A stretch of DNA of 64,000 nucleotides from Streptomyces gelaticus (GTDB lineage: Bacteria; Actinomycetota; Actinomycetes; Streptomycetales; Streptomycetaceae): the NCBI RefSeq assembly GCF_014649535.1, contig NZ_BMTF01000018.1, positions 1-64,000 of the forward strand. Direction: 5' to 3'. Position numbers and translations under genes: made by a program. Shown here piece after piece: positions 1-10,649 of this stretch (position 1 is its first letter; each line of letters opens with the position of its first letter). Under the pieces are notes generated by a model. The model was not told the DNA's origin. It saw nothing but the letters and a program-made list of their open reading frames with translations, and did not search any database.

Positions 1-126
1 CTTTCGCGTTTCCCTTTCCGGCGTTTCCGACTCTATCAGATCCTTTCGGGCCTGATTCCCAGTCAGCGGGGTTTGTCCTCCCGGCTGTTGGGCCGTTCCG
101 ACGAGTGAGACTTTAGCGGAATCCTG

Positions 127-165
127 GACCCCGAAGCCAATCGGGGTCGCGTTCCTTCGAACGCG
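127..165. other. Two abutting perfect hairpins in the gene-free left edge
   Basis: Bases 1-315 hold no gene I can support. The only structure is a 7-bp stem (GACCCCG, 8-base loop, CGGGGTC) at 127-148 that abuts a second 7-bp stem (CGCGTTC, CTTC loop, GAACGCG) at 148-165. A 16-bp near-palindrome lies at about 203-218. The hairpins could terminate a transcript entering from the left, but no T-run follows. Function is unknown. Confidence 0.35.
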
Positions 166-315
166 GATTCCTCATTTCACAAAAACGCACAGAAAGTCCG
201 GCGACAGATGTCACCGACCAGATGTGGTTACTGCGGAATGGCTGTCCGGGGACCGACCGGGGTCGGCGCTCACGTCGGACAACTCGGAGCACCTTACGGA
301 TCTGGACAGAGCGTG

Positions 316-1305
316 TCAACCCCGGGCCGGGGCCTGGTCCTGTTGAAAGGCCAGGCGGTAGTCGCGGGGGCTGGTGGAGAGGTGGGTGGCGAAGTGCTGG
401 CGCATGGTGACCTCGCTGCCGAAGCCGGTACGGCGGGCCACCTCGGGGACGGGGAGGTCGGTGCGTTCCAGGAGCTTCTGGGCTGCGGCGATGCGTTGGG
501 TGATCAGCCAGCGCAGTGGGGTCGTACCGGTGGTGGCCTGGAAGTGCCGGGCGAAGGAGCGGGGGGACATTCCTGCGCGGGCGGCGAGGCCGGCGACCGT
601 GTGGGGTTCGGCCAGATGGGCCAGGGCGTGGGCGCGTACCGCGGCGAGGGTGTCCGCGTCACGGTCGGCACGGGGGGTGGGGTGCTCGATGAACTGGGCC
701 TGGGTGCCGGTGCGGAACGGGGCGGTGACCATCGAGCGGGCGATCGTCGCCGCGATCTCGGCTCCGTGGGTGGTGCGTACGAGGTGGAGGCAGAGGTCGA
801 TGCCGGCCGCGGTGCCCGCTGACGTCCAGATGTTGTCGTCGTGGAGGAAGAGTGCGTCCTGGGTGACCTTCACCCGGGGGTGGCGGGTGCTCAGGAGGTC
901 GGTGAGGTTCCAGTGGGTGACTGCGCGGCGGCCGTCCAGGAGGCCGGCCTGGGCGAGCGTGAAGGCTCCGCCACACAGGGAGGCGATCGGGGTGGCTCGG
1001 GCGTGGGCGCGGCGGAGGGCTTCGAGGACGGGTGCGGGGGCCGGTGTCACGTGGTCGTCGAGGCCGGGGACGACGATCAGGTCGGCGCGGGCGAGCCAGG
1101 CGAGGGTGCGGTCGGGGGTGAGGGAGAGGCCGCCCCGCAGGGCGATGGGGGTCGGTTCGGCGGCGGTGCGGCGCAGGTGGAAGGGCGGTACGCCGCGGTC
1201 GGTGCGGTCGACGCCCCAGACCTCCGTGATGACCGAGACGTCGAAGGCGCGGACGCCGGGGAAGCAGACGAGCGCGATGCGGGTGGGAGCGGTGGAGATC
1301 GCCAT
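316..1305 (-). CDS. GlxA-type transcriptional regulator: DJ-1/PfpI domain plus AraC helix-turn-helix
   Basis: Cytoplasmic DNA-binding regulator of 329 residues. Residues 8-185 form a DJ-1/PfpI (class I glutamine amidotransferase-like) domain; the nucleophile-elbow cysteine is C111 in SLCGGAFTLA and a TSAGTAAGID segment lies at 161-170. Residues 216-320 are a double AraC helix-turn-helix ending in RTGFGSEVTMRQHF. In this family the amidotransferase fold usually serves as an effector-sensing domain rather than an enzyme. It is transcribed divergently from a cysteine hydrolase across 74 bp holding a perfect palindrome, so the likely target is that neighbour and possibly itself. Length is normal for the family; the effector is unknown. 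Confidence 0.88.
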   Translation of the reverse strand: MAISTAPTRIALVCFPGVRAFDVSVITEVWGVDRTDRGVPPFHLRRTAAEPTPIALRGGLSLTPDRTLAWLARADLIVVPGLDDHVTPAPAPVLEALRRAHARATPIASLCGGAFTLAQAGLLDGRRAVTHWNLTDLLSTRHPRVKVTQDALFLHDDNIWTSAGTAAGIDLCLHLVRTTHGAEIAATIARSMVTAPFRTGTQAQFIEHPTPRADRDADTLAAVRAHALAHLAEPHTVAGLAARAGMSPRSFARHFQATTGTTPLRWLITQRIAAAQKLLERTDLPVPEVARRTGFGSEVTMRQHFATHLSTSPRDYRLAFQQDQAPARG

Positions 1306-1317
1306 CGTGGCAGTAAA

Positions 1318-1331
1318 CCATCGATCGATGG
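1318..1331. promoter_or_regulatory. 14-bp perfect palindrome between divergent regulator and hydrolase genes
   Basis: CCATCGATCGATGG is its own reverse complement and sits 13 bp upstream of the AraC-type start and 48 bp upstream of the hydrolase start. Two further symmetric pairs flank it after one mismatch. It is a candidate operator for the divergent pair. AraC proteins more often bind direct repeats, so the assignment is inference. Confidence 0.4.
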
Positions 1332-1379
1332 CTTTGTGACCTCTGGGGCATGGGGGCGCCGGGCGGCAGGATCTTTCGC

Positions 1380-1964
1380 ATGGAGATCGCAGAGAACGCA
1401 GCGCTGATCGTGGTGGACGTGCAGGAAGGCTTCGAGGAGGAGGCGTTCTGGGGGCCGCGGAACAACCCCGGGGCGGATCGGAACATCGCGGGGCTGATCG
1501 ATGCCTGGCAGGCGAGCGGGCGGCCTGTGGTGTTCGTACGGCATGACTCGCCCGAACCGCAGTCGCCGTTGCGGGTGGGGCAGCCGGGCAACGGCTTCAA
1601 GGGGTACGTGGAGGAGCGGCGCGGCAAGGGCAGTGGGCCCGAGCTGTTGCTGACGAAGAGCGTGAACTCCGCGTTCTACGGGACGCCGGACCTCGGGGAG
1701 TGGCTGGACCGGAGCGGGATTCGGCAGCTCGTGGTGGCCGGGATCCAGACCAATATGTGTGTCGAGACGACGGCGCGGATGGGCGGGAACCTCGGGTACG
1801 AGGTGTTCGTCCCGCTGGATGCCACGCACACCTTCGACCTGACCGGGCCGTGGGGGTGGACGCAGAGCGCGGACGAGCTGGCGCGGGCCACCGCCGTGTC
1901 GTTGCACGGCGGTGGGTTCGCGAAGGTGGTGAGCAGCGCGGAGCTGATCGCTGCCGCGGAGTAG
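1380..1964 (+). CDS. Cysteine hydrolase, isochorismatase-like family
   Basis: Cytoplasmic hydrolase of 194 residues with the isochorismatase/nicotinamidase fold. The catalytic triad of the family is visible: D13 in VVDVQ, K93 in LTKSVNSAF and C127 in TNMCVETTAR. The substrate cannot be read from the sequence; family members cleave isochorismate, nicotinamide, N-carbamoyl compounds or similar amides. The start is the ATG giving MEIAENAA, which has GGCAGG nine bases upstream; an ATG ten codons earlier lacks a ribosome binding site. It is divergent from a DJ-1/AraC regulator, a common pairing that suggests a substrate-induced catabolic or detoxifying step. Confidence 0.85.
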   Translation: MEIAENAALIVVDVQEGFEEEAFWGPRNNPGADRNIAGLIDAWQASGRPVVFVRHDSPEPQSPLRVGQPGNGFKGYVEERRGKGSGPELLLTKSVNSAFYGTPDLGEWLDRSGIRQLVVAGIQTNMCVETTARMGGNLGYEVFVPLDATHTFDLTGPWGWTQSADELARATAVSLHGGGFAKVVSSAELIAAAE

Positions 1965-1965
1965 G

Positions 1966-2775
1966 TCAGCCGTTGCCGGAGGCCAGTTCGCGGCTGCGGT
2001 CGCGGGCGGCTTCGAGGGCGGCGATGAGGGCGGCTCGTACGCCGTGGTTCTCCAGCTCGCGGATGGCGCTGATGGTGGTGCCGGCCGGACTGGTGACGGC
2101 CTCGCGCAGTTTGACGGGGTGTTCGCCGCTGTCGCGGAGCATCACGGCGGCGCCGATGGCGGCCTGGACGATCAGGTCGTGGGCCTGGGCGCGGGGCAGG
2201 CCGAGCAGGATGCCGGCGTCGGTCATCGCCTCGACGAGGAAGTAGAAGTACGCGGGGCCCGATCCGGACAGGGCGGTTGCCGCGTCCTGCTGGGACTCGG
2301 GGACCCGGAGGGTCTTGCCGACGCCGCCGAAGATCGCCTCCGCGGCGGCGAGGTGGTCGGTGGTGGCGTGGCTGCCGGCCGAGATGACGGACATGCCCTC
2401 GTCGACGAGGACGGGGGTGTTCGGCATGACGCGTACGACCGGGGTGTTCGTGGCGAGGCGCTCCTCGATGGATGCGGTCGTGATGCCCGCGGCCGCGCTG
2501 ATGACCAGGCGGTCGGGGGTGACGTGCTGGGCGAGCTCGTCGAGGAGCCGGCCCATGTCCTGGGGCTTGACCGCGAGGATGAGGATGTCGGCGCGCTTGG
2601 CGGCCTCGGCGTTGCTGACGGAGTCGACGCCGTAGCGGTTGTGCAGTTCCTCCGCGCGCTCGGAGCGGCGGGTGGTGACCAGCAGGTTCGACGGGCGCCA
2701 GCCCGCCCGGATCATGCCGCTGAGCAGGGCCTCGCCGATCTTGCCGGTGCCGAGGACTGCGACTGTCTGGGTCAT
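1966..2775 (-). CDS. proC: Pyrroline-5-carboxylate reductase
   Basis: Catalyses the last step of proline synthesis, NAD(P)H-dependent reduction of 1-pyrroline-5-carboxylate to L-proline, in the cytoplasm. The 269-residue length is typical. An N-terminal Rossmann fold opens with VAVLGTGKIGEALL (residues 5-18), and the C-terminal dimerisation domain carries the ProC signature around GSGPAYFYFLVEAM and the TSPAGTT loop. The start MTQTVAV has GGAGGG eight bases upstream; upstream in-frame codons read as non-coding. The stop lies almost against the convergent hydrolase stop. The upstream gene on the same strand is an ABC exporter permease, with about 70 bp between them, so co-transcription is possible but not needed. 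Confidence 0.95.
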   Translation of the reverse strand: MTQTVAVLGTGKIGEALLSGMIRAGWRPSNLLVTTRRSERAEELHNRYGVDSVSNAEAAKRADILILAVKPQDMGRLLDELAQHVTPDRLVISAAAGITTASIEERLATNTPVVRVMPNTPVLVDEGMSVISAGSHATTDHLAAAEAIFGGVGKTLRVPESQQDAATALSGSGPAYFYFLVEAMTDAGILLGLPRAQAHDLIVQAAIGAAVMLRDSGEHPVKLREAVTSPAGTTISAIRELENHGVRAALIAALEAARDRSRELASGNG

Positions 2776-2842
2776 GTGGTTCACCCTCCGGGCGGTGCTG
2801 ACGGTTCTCGGTGCTCGTGCCCGCCATCCTCGCACCGGCCCG

Positions 2843-3613
2843 TCAGGCGGTGCGGCGGCGGAGGGTGGCGGCGCCGAGGGCGAGAACGAGGAGGGCGCAG
2901 CCCGCCACGATCAGGACGTCGCGGACGAAGTCGCCGGTGATGTCGGTGTGGCGCAGGACCTGGTCCATGCCGTCGACCGCGTACGACATGGGCAGGACGT
3001 TCGAGACGGCTCGGAGGGCGGGTGCCATGTGGTCGCGGGCGACGAACAGTCCGCAGAGCAGGAGCTGCGGGAAGATCACGGCGGGCATGAACTGGACGGC
3101 CTGGAACTCGGATGCGGCGAAGGCGGAGACGAACAGGCCGAGCGCCGTGCCGAGCAGCGCGTCGAGCAGGGCCACCAGGAGCAGCAGCCACGGGGAGCCG
3201 ATGACGTCCAGGCCCAGTGCCCAGAGCGAGACGGCGGTGGCCAGGAGGGACTGGAGGATCGCCACGGCACCGAAGGCGAGGGCGTAGCCGGCGATCAGGT
3301 CGCCCTTGCCGAGCGGCATCGCGAGAAGACGTTCGAGGGTACCGGAGGTGCGTTCGCGCAGGGTGGCGATCGAGGTCACCAGGAACATCGTGATCATCGG
3401 AAAGATGCCGAGGAGCGAGGCGCCGATGGCGTCGAAGACGCGGGGGCTGCCGTCGAACACGTACCGGAGCAGCGTGATCAGCACGACCGGGACCAGGAGC
3501 AGCAGTGCGACGGTGCGGGCGTCGTGGCTCAGCTGGCGCAGGACCCGGGCGGCGGTGGCGAGGGTGCGGGCCGGGCTCAGGAGTGCCGGTGCCGGGGACG
3601 GGTGCGTGCTCAT
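2843..3613 (-). CDS. ABC-2 type exporter permease
   Basis: Integral membrane permease of 256 residues with about six hydrophobic segments and the ABC-2 pattern: TM1 near VALLLLVPVVLITLLRYVF, a cytoplasmic stretch with ERTSGTLERLLAMPLGKGDL (the conserved segment that contacts the ATPase), then four to five helices and an RRRTA tail. It is the DrrB-like partner of the ATPase encoded upstream; start and stop overlap by four bases (ATGA), implying translational coupling and a 1:1 complex. The substrate is unknown; family members export drugs, lipids or polysaccharides. No accessory substrate-binding gene is present, which fits an exporter. Confidence 0.88.
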   Translation of the reverse strand: MSTHPSPAPALLSPARTLATAARVLRQLSHDARTVALLLLVPVVLITLLRYVFDGSPRVFDAIGASLLGIFPMITMFLVTSIATLRERTSGTLERLLAMPLGKGDLIAGYALAFGAVAILQSLLATAVSLWALGLDVIGSPWLLLLVALLDALLGTALGLFVSAFAASEFQAVQFMPAVIFPQLLLCGLFVARDHMAPALRAVSNVLPMSYAVDGMDQVLRHTDITGDFVRDVLIVAGCALLVLALGAATLRRRTA

Positions 3614-4377
3614 CGGGAGGGCTCCTGACGGGTGGCGGCCTGGTCGACCAGGTGGAGGAAGGCCTCCTCGACGGTGTCCGCGCGGGCGGCGGTGCGCAGT
3701 GCCGCGGGGGTGTCGTCGGCGAGGATCCGGCCCTCGCGCATGAGGAGCAGGCGGTGACAGCGCTCGGCCTCGTCCATGACGTGGGAGGAGACGAGGAGGG
3801 TGGTGCCGTGGTCGGCGGCGAGACGGTGGAAGAGGTTCCACAGGTCGCGGCGGAGCACGGGGTCCAGGCCCACGGTGGGTTCGTCGAGGACCAGGAGTTC
3901 CGGGGTGCCGAGCAGGGCCACGGCGAGGGAGGCGCGGGCGAGCTCGCCGCCGGAGAGGGTGCCGGCGAGGGCCTCGGCGCGTCCGGTGAGGTCGACCTCG
4001 GTGATGGCGCGGTCGACGGCGGCCCGGCGGGCATCACGCTGTCGGCGGCCCGGCCGGAGGATCGCCGCGAAGTAGTCGAGGTTCTGCCGGACGGTCAGGT
4101 CGGTGTAGACGGACGGGTCCTGGGTGACGTACCCGATGCGTGGCCGGAGGGTGGGGTGGCCCGCGGGGCTGCCGAGCACGTCGAGGGTGCCGGTGACCTT
4201 GGCCTGCGTTCCCACGACGGCGCGCATCAGCGTGGATTTGCCGCAGCCCGAGGGGCCCAGAAGGCCGGTGATCCTGCCGGGGCCGACGGTGAAGTCGAGG
4301 CCGTGCAGGACGGTGCGGTCGCCTCGTACGACGGTGAGGCCATGGGCCTCGACGGCGGCACCCCTGGAATTCATCAT
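3610..4377 (-). CDS. ABC exporter ATP-binding protein
   Basis: ATPase subunit of 255 residues for the ABC-2 exporter whose permease follows with a 4-bp overlap. Walker A GPSGCGKS is at 41-48, the signature LSGGELARA begins at 141, Walker B LLVLDEP is at 161-167 with the D-loop GLDP after it, and the switch histidine lies in LLVSSHVMDE. The C-terminal ~50 residues match the DrrA-like tail. Two consecutive ATGs are possible starts (MMNS); the first is used here. A 7-bp inverted repeat overlaps these start codons, suggesting repressor or RNA-level control. Substrate unknown. Confidence 0.9.
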   Translation of the reverse strand: MMNSRGAAVEAHGLTVVRGDRTVLHGLDFTVGPGRITGLLGPSGCGKSTLMRAVVGTQAKVTGTLDVLGSPAGHPTLRPRIGYVTQDPSVYTDLTVRQNLDYFAAILRPGRRQRDARRAAVDRAITEVDLTGRAEALAGTLSGGELARASLAVALLGTPELLVLDEPTVGLDPVLRRDLWNLFHRLAADHGTTLLVSSHVMDEAERCHRLLLMREGRILADDTPAALRTAARADTVEEAFLHLVDQAATRQEPSR

Positions 4378-4386
4378 GCGATGAAT
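4369..4386. promoter_or_regulatory. Inverted repeat overlapping the ABC exporter start codons
   Basis: ATTCATC and GATGAAT form a perfect 7-bp inverted repeat with a 4-base spacer, in an unusually A+T-rich patch that continues into GATGAATATTGATC, itself a palindrome with one mismatched pair. It overlaps the tandem start codons. The layout suits a TetR, MarR or GntR operator, but no such regulator is adjacent. Confidence 0.4.
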
Positions 4387-4409
4387 ATTGATCCCGGGGT
4401 GTCCGCCCG

Positions 4410-5194
4410 TCAAGAGACGGGGCCGGGGCTCACCGCCACGTCCAGGTCGACCGCGTAGCTCTCCTCGACCGTGCCGTCCGGCAAGAGTTCCGCGAGCCGC
4501 TCGCACTCCTCGCCGAGGAAGCGCCGGGTGCCTTTCTCCCCGAGGACGAGGAAGGCGGAGTGACTGCCGAGGTGGGTACCGACGGACACCCGCCGGGTCC
4601 AGGGCAGCCGGCGGTGCGTGAAGTCGAGCCCGGACGGCAGGTCGCGGGAGCGGACGGCCGAGCCGTGGGCGGAGTCGTCGGCGCCGAAGAGGCGGCGGAG
4701 GCGGGTGTCCTGCTCGGCGATCCAGGGGACGGAGTGGTCGGCGACGTTCCACCAGAGCGCGAGTGCGCCGCCGGGACCAAGGCGCGCAGCGCCTGGGGGG
4801 CGGCGAGGGCCGGGTCCGTCCAGTGCCAGGCCTGGGCGTACGTGATCGGATCCGCCGATGCGGTGGCGAGGGGGAGGCGGTTGCCGTCGCCGCGCACGAC
4901 GGGCAGGTGCGGGAGTGAGCGGTGGAGTTCCGCCGCCATGCCGGCACCCGGTTCGACGGCGACGACCCTGGCCCCGCGCTCGTGGAGGAGGCGAGTGGCG
5001 ATGCCCGTGCCGTCGCCGACATCGACGGCGCGGGCGCCCCGGAGGGGGCGGCCGGCCAGTTCCTCGACGGCATCGAGGAGTGCGGGCGGGTAGCCGGGGC
5101 GGGCCGCGGCGTACTGGGCGGCCGCGCGGTCGAAGGAGAGGGCGCGGGGCGGGGTGGCGGGTAGGTCGGGATCGGCGGGATCGGCGGGAAGCAT
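4410..5194 (-). pseudogene. Class I SAM-dependent methyltransferase, frameshifted
   Basis: The reading frame is split. The N-terminal part starts MLPADPADPD and carries the SAM-binding motif as AVDVGDGTGIATRLL and an acidic VVAVEPGAGM loop, running to QALRALVP. The rest (GGALALWWNVADHSVPW to the stop) is in a different frame. One missing C in the run at about 4773-4775 would restore a continuous ~261-residue protein, matching the usual PGGALALWWN core of methyltransferase type 11 proteins. The total span is one base short of a multiple of three. It could be a true pseudogene or a base-calling error. The native substrate is unknown. It lies upstream of the ABC exporter on the same strand. Confidence 0.75.
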
Positions 5195-5347
5195 GGGGCC
5201 ATCGTGGCGCGTGCGCCGGGGCTCGCGCCGGTGATTCCGCCCTGTGCGCACCTGCACCCGTTGTTTCGTCCTGCGATGGCGCCCCGGTGTCCCGCCGTGC
5301 CATGCGCCGCGCCGGTGCGCGTGGCTTCCGCCCGGGGCCGGGCCGTC

Positions 5348-5887
5348 CTACCTGCGCTTGGGGCGCTTGCCCTTGGCGTTCCTGCGGGCCGCCGGGTTCC
5401 CGGTGCGGGCCGAGCGGCGCTTCTCGTAGCGGGCCAAGGCCGTCTCGTACTCCGTGCGGTGCAGCTGCTCGCCCGGCGCCTCCCGGAACGTACGGAGGAA
5501 GTACGCGATCAGCGAGCCGACGAAGCCGATCGTCTTGAGACCGCGCAGATTGGCCTCGCGCGCCGGATCGACAGGGCGGCGGCTGAACCCTTCCCAGGTC
5601 TTGCGGAAGGCGACGGCACTGCAGATGGCGAACATCAGGACGACCAGGATGCCGACGAAGCTGCCGACATCGGCGATCTGCAGCCCCTGGTAGGCGAAGC
5701 GGAGCACGAAGCAGGAGGCCACCGCGGCGGCCAGGGAGCCGACCGCGGCCCCGGCGCGGCGCAGCCCGTAGCCCCCGCTGTGGTCGACCCAGGTCGTACC
5801 GAAGAAGCGCAGGGGCTCGGGCTGCGGGCCGGGCGTGGTGGAGCCGGGCGCGGCACCGGCGCCGGGGGCTTCGCTGTTCTCGCTCAC
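5348..5887 (-). CDS. Conserved hypothetical membrane protein
   Basis: A 179-residue protein I do not recognise as a named family. It has a Pro/Gly-rich N-terminus (1-25), then three hydrophobic stretches at about 43-66, 73-93 and 116-132, a conserved-looking FRKTWEGF and GLKTIGFVGS, and a strongly basic C-terminal tail ending GKRPKRR. The sequence suggests an integral membrane protein with a cytoplasmic basic tail. It stands alone between the broken methyltransferase and an SH3b protein. ATG start; codon use is like its neighbours. Confidence 0.7.
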   Translation of the reverse strand: MSENSEAPGAGAAPGSTTPGPQPEPLRFFGTTWVDHSGGYGLRRAGAAVGSLAAAVASCFVLRFAYQGLQIADVGSFVGILVVLMFAICSAVAFRKTWEGFSRRPVDPAREANLRGLKTIGFVGSLIAYFLRTFREAPGEQLHRTEYETALARYEKRRSARTGNPAARRNAKGKRPKRR

Positions 5888-5966
5888 GAGGTCGATTATC
5901 CCCGGCCGGTCGTGGTCCCGGACGCGCCGGTCGCGATCCCCGTCGCGCTGCCGGCCGCCGTCCCGG

Positions 5967-6308
5967 TCAGTCGCAGCGCGGCGCGATGTAGCCGTCGCTG
6001 CCCGTGTGGACGTAGGCGTCCGCCACGAACTGGCCGTTGGCGATGTTGTCCCAGAGGTTGGAGGTGCCGTACGGGCCGGTGACCCGCTCCCCCGGCTTCT
6101 GGCAGTAGACCGGAACCTTCATCCCGTACGGGAGTGTCCTGACGATCCCGTACTTGGTGCCCGGTCCCGTGCGGACGTTGACGCGGTAGCCGGGCGCGAT
6201 CGGGTACCTGGTGACGTCGTCGCTGCCGGCGAGCGTCTCCACGTCCTCGGTGACGTCGATGGCGTCGGCCGCCGCGGTCGTGCCGTCGGTGTGCTCGTCC
6301 ATGGCCAT
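5967..6308 (-). CDS. Small SH3b-domain protein
   Basis: A 113-residue protein whose core (about 35-80) is a bacterial SH3 domain: YRVNVRTGPGTKYGIVRTL matches the family's VNVRSGPSTxYxVIGTL hallmark. Two cysteines, C69 and C112, could form a disulphide if exported, yet no signal peptide is seen; the N-terminal 30 residues are acidic. Actinobacterial versions are often secreted and bind wall or effectors; location here is unclear. The start MAMDEH has GGGAGG five bases upstream. It is divergent from a Ser/Thr kinase gene across about 130 bp that contains a tandem 9-bp repeat (GTGTACGAC twice). Confidence 0.75.
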   Translation of the reverse strand: MAMDEHTDGTTAAADAIDVTEDVETLAGSDDVTRYPIAPGYRVNVRTGPGTKYGIVRTLPYGMKVPVYCQKPGERVTGPYGTSNLWDNIANGQFVADAYVHTGSDGYIAPRCD

Positions 6309-6440
6309 GAGGCCCTCCCCCGTTGAGAGATGGTGTGTACGACGTGTACGACGCGCAGGCTACAAGCCCCGTCCGGATCGCACGCACCATCGACTAGGCT
6401 CCGTGCGTCGCGCTTGCGGACGAACACACGGGGGTGGGCG

Positions 6441-8639
<2,199 letters not shown>

Positions 8640-8673
8640 GAGCGGGCGGGGTCCTCGTCGGCCGACGGGCCGG

Positions 8674-10524
8674 TCAGCCCAGCTTGGACACGTCGCGCAC
8701 CGCGCCCCGGTCCGCGCTCGTCGCCATCGCAGCGTAGGCACGCAGCGCCGCCGAGACCTTGCGCTCGCGGTTCTTCGGCGCGTGGACGCCGTTCAGCGCC
8801 TCGCGGCGGGTCGCCAGCTCGGCCTCGGGGACGAGGAGCTCGATCGAACGGTTCGGGATGTCGATCCTGATCGCGTCGCCGTCCTCGACCAGCGCGATCG
8901 TGCCGCCCGACGCGGCCTCCGGCGACGCGTGGCCGATGGACAGGCCCGACGTACCCCCGGAGAAGCGGCCGTCGGTCACCAGGGCACAGCTCTTGCCGAG
9001 GCCGCGGCCCTTGAGGAAGGAGGTCGGGTAGAGCATCTCCTGCATGCCGGGGCCGCCACGCGGGCCCTCGTAGCGGATGACGACGACGTCGCCCTCCTTG
9101 ATCTCCTTGCGGAGGATCTTGTCGACGGCCTCCTCCTGCGACTCGCAGACGACCGCCGGGCCCTCGAAGGTCCAGATCGACTCGTCGACGCCCGCCGTCT
9201 TCACGACACAGCCGTCCACGGCGAGGTTCCCCTTGAGGACCGCGAGGCCGCCGTCCTTGGAGTAGGCGTGCGCCACGTCGCGGATGCAGCCGCCCGCCGC
9301 GTCCAGGTCGAGGGTCTCCCAGCGCTCGGACTGCGAGAAGGCGGTGGCGGAACGGACGCAGCCGGGCGCGGCATGCCACAGCTCGACGGCCAGGGGGGAC
9401 GGGGAGCCACCGCGGACGTCCCAGTTCTTCAGCCACTCGCCGAGGGAGTCGGAGTGGACCGAGTGCACGTCCTCGTTGAGCATGCCGCCGCGGTGCAGCT
9501 CACCGAGGATGGCGGGGATGCCGCCGGCCCGGTGGACGTCCTCCATGTAGTACGTGCCGCCGGGGGCGACGTTCGGCGCGACCTTCGACAGGCAGGGGAC
9601 GCGGCGCGAGACCGCGTCGATGTCGCCGAGGTCGTAGTCCAGCTCGGCCTCCTGGGCGGCGGCCAGCAGGTGCAGGATCGTGTTGGTGGAGCCGCCCATC
9701 GCGATGTCGAGCGCCATGGCGTTGTCGAACGCGGCGCGGGTGCCGATGGAGCGGGGCAGGACCGATGCGTCGTCCTGCTCGTAGTAGCGCCTGGTGATCT
9801 CGACGACCGTGCGGCCGGCCTCCTCGTACAGCGCCTTGCGGGCGGTGTGCGTGGCGAGGACGGAGCCGTTGCCGGGGAGGGAGAGGCCGAGCGCCTCGGT
9901 CAGGCAGTTCATCGAGTTGGCGGTGAACATGCCGGAACAGCTGCCGCAGGTGGGGCAGGCGTTCTCCTCGATGCGGAGGATGTCCTCGTCGGAGACGTTC
10001 TCGTTGACGGCGTCGCTGATCGCGTTGATCAGGTCGAGTTTGCGGACCGTGCCGTCGACGAGGGTGGCCTTGCCGGCCTCCATCGGGCCGCCGGAGACGA
10101 AGACCGTCGGGATGTCGAGGCGCATCGCGGCCATCAGCATGCCGGGGGTGATCTTGTCGCAGTTGGAGATGCAGATCAGCGCGTCCGCGCAGTGCGCCTC
10201 GACCATGTATTCGACGGAGTCGGCGATCAGGTCGCGGGAGGGGAGGCTGTAGAGCATCCCGCCGTGGCCCATCGCGATGCCGTCGTCGACGGCGATGGTG
10301 TTGAACTCGCGGGGCACGGCGCCCGCGGCCTTGATGGCCTCGGAGACGATCCGGCCGACCGGGGCCAGGTGGGTGTGGCCGGGGACGAATTCGGTGAAGG
10401 AGTTGGCGACCGCGATGATCGGCTTGCCGATGTCCTCGCTCGCTACGCCCGAGGCCCGCATGAGGGCACGGGCGCCCGCCATGTTGCGGCCGTGAGTGAC
10501 AGTGCGGGACCTCAGCTGGGGCAT
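8674..10524 (-). CDS. ilvD: Dihydroxy-acid dehydratase
   Basis: Converts 2,3-dihydroxy-3-methylbutanoate (and the isoleucine analogue) to 2-oxo acids in branched-chain amino acid and pantothenate precursor synthesis. The 616-residue length equals the E. coli-type enzyme. The iron-sulphur cysteines are in SNCDKITPG (C122) and in the ACPTCGSCSGM segment near 190-196; a further cluster-region cysteine precedes them in the family pattern. The signature MGGSTNTILHLLA is present. ATG start with GGAG eleven bases upstream. It is monocistronic as far as seen, ending at a shared terminator with the convergent kinase. 2-oxoisovalerate made here feeds the pantothenate step encoded by panC elsewhere in the window. 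Confidence 0.97.
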   Translation of the reverse strand: MPQLRSRTVTHGRNMAGARALMRASGVASEDIGKPIIAVANSFTEFVPGHTHLAPVGRIVSEAIKAAGAVPREFNTIAVDDGIAMGHGGMLYSLPSRDLIADSVEYMVEAHCADALICISNCDKITPGMLMAAMRLDIPTVFVSGGPMEAGKATLVDGTVRKLDLINAISDAVNENVSDEDILRIEENACPTCGSCSGMFTANSMNCLTEALGLSLPGNGSVLATHTARKALYEEAGRTVVEITRRYYEQDDASVLPRSIGTRAAFDNAMALDIAMGGSTNTILHLLAAAQEAELDYDLGDIDAVSRRVPCLSKVAPNVAPGGTYYMEDVHRAGGIPAILGELHRGGMLNEDVHSVHSDSLGEWLKNWDVRGGSPSPLAVELWHAAPGCVRSATAFSQSERWETLDLDAAGGCIRDVAHAYSKDGGLAVLKGNLAVDGCVVKTAGVDESIWTFEGPAVVCESQEEAVDKILRKEIKEGDVVVIRYEGPRGGPGMQEMLYPTSFLKGRGLGKSCALVTDGRFSGGTSGLSIGHASPEAASGGTIALVEDGDAIRIDIPNRSIELLVPEAELATRREALNGVHAPKNRERKVSAALRAYAAMATSADRGAVRDVSKLG

Positions 10525-10649
10525 CGTCTCTCGCTCCTTCGACATCAAAGACTGCCTCCGAGCGTACGCCTCCGGCTCCAAGATCTGGACACAGTGTCCG
10601 AAATGCGGGACGAATTGCTCGGTGGGTGGGCAGACAGCGGGGCGCCGGT

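Noticed and set aside
1..315. A tRNA or short gene at the left edge
   Set aside because: The TTCGAA in the hairpin is not in a T-loop context, no cloverleaf can be drawn, and short open frames there have no coding character.
2044..2940. Long frames antisense to proC, and similar ones opposite ilvD, nadB, radA and the MFS gene
   Set aside because: Compositionally typical shadows with Gly/Arg/Asp/Val-rich, motif-free translations.
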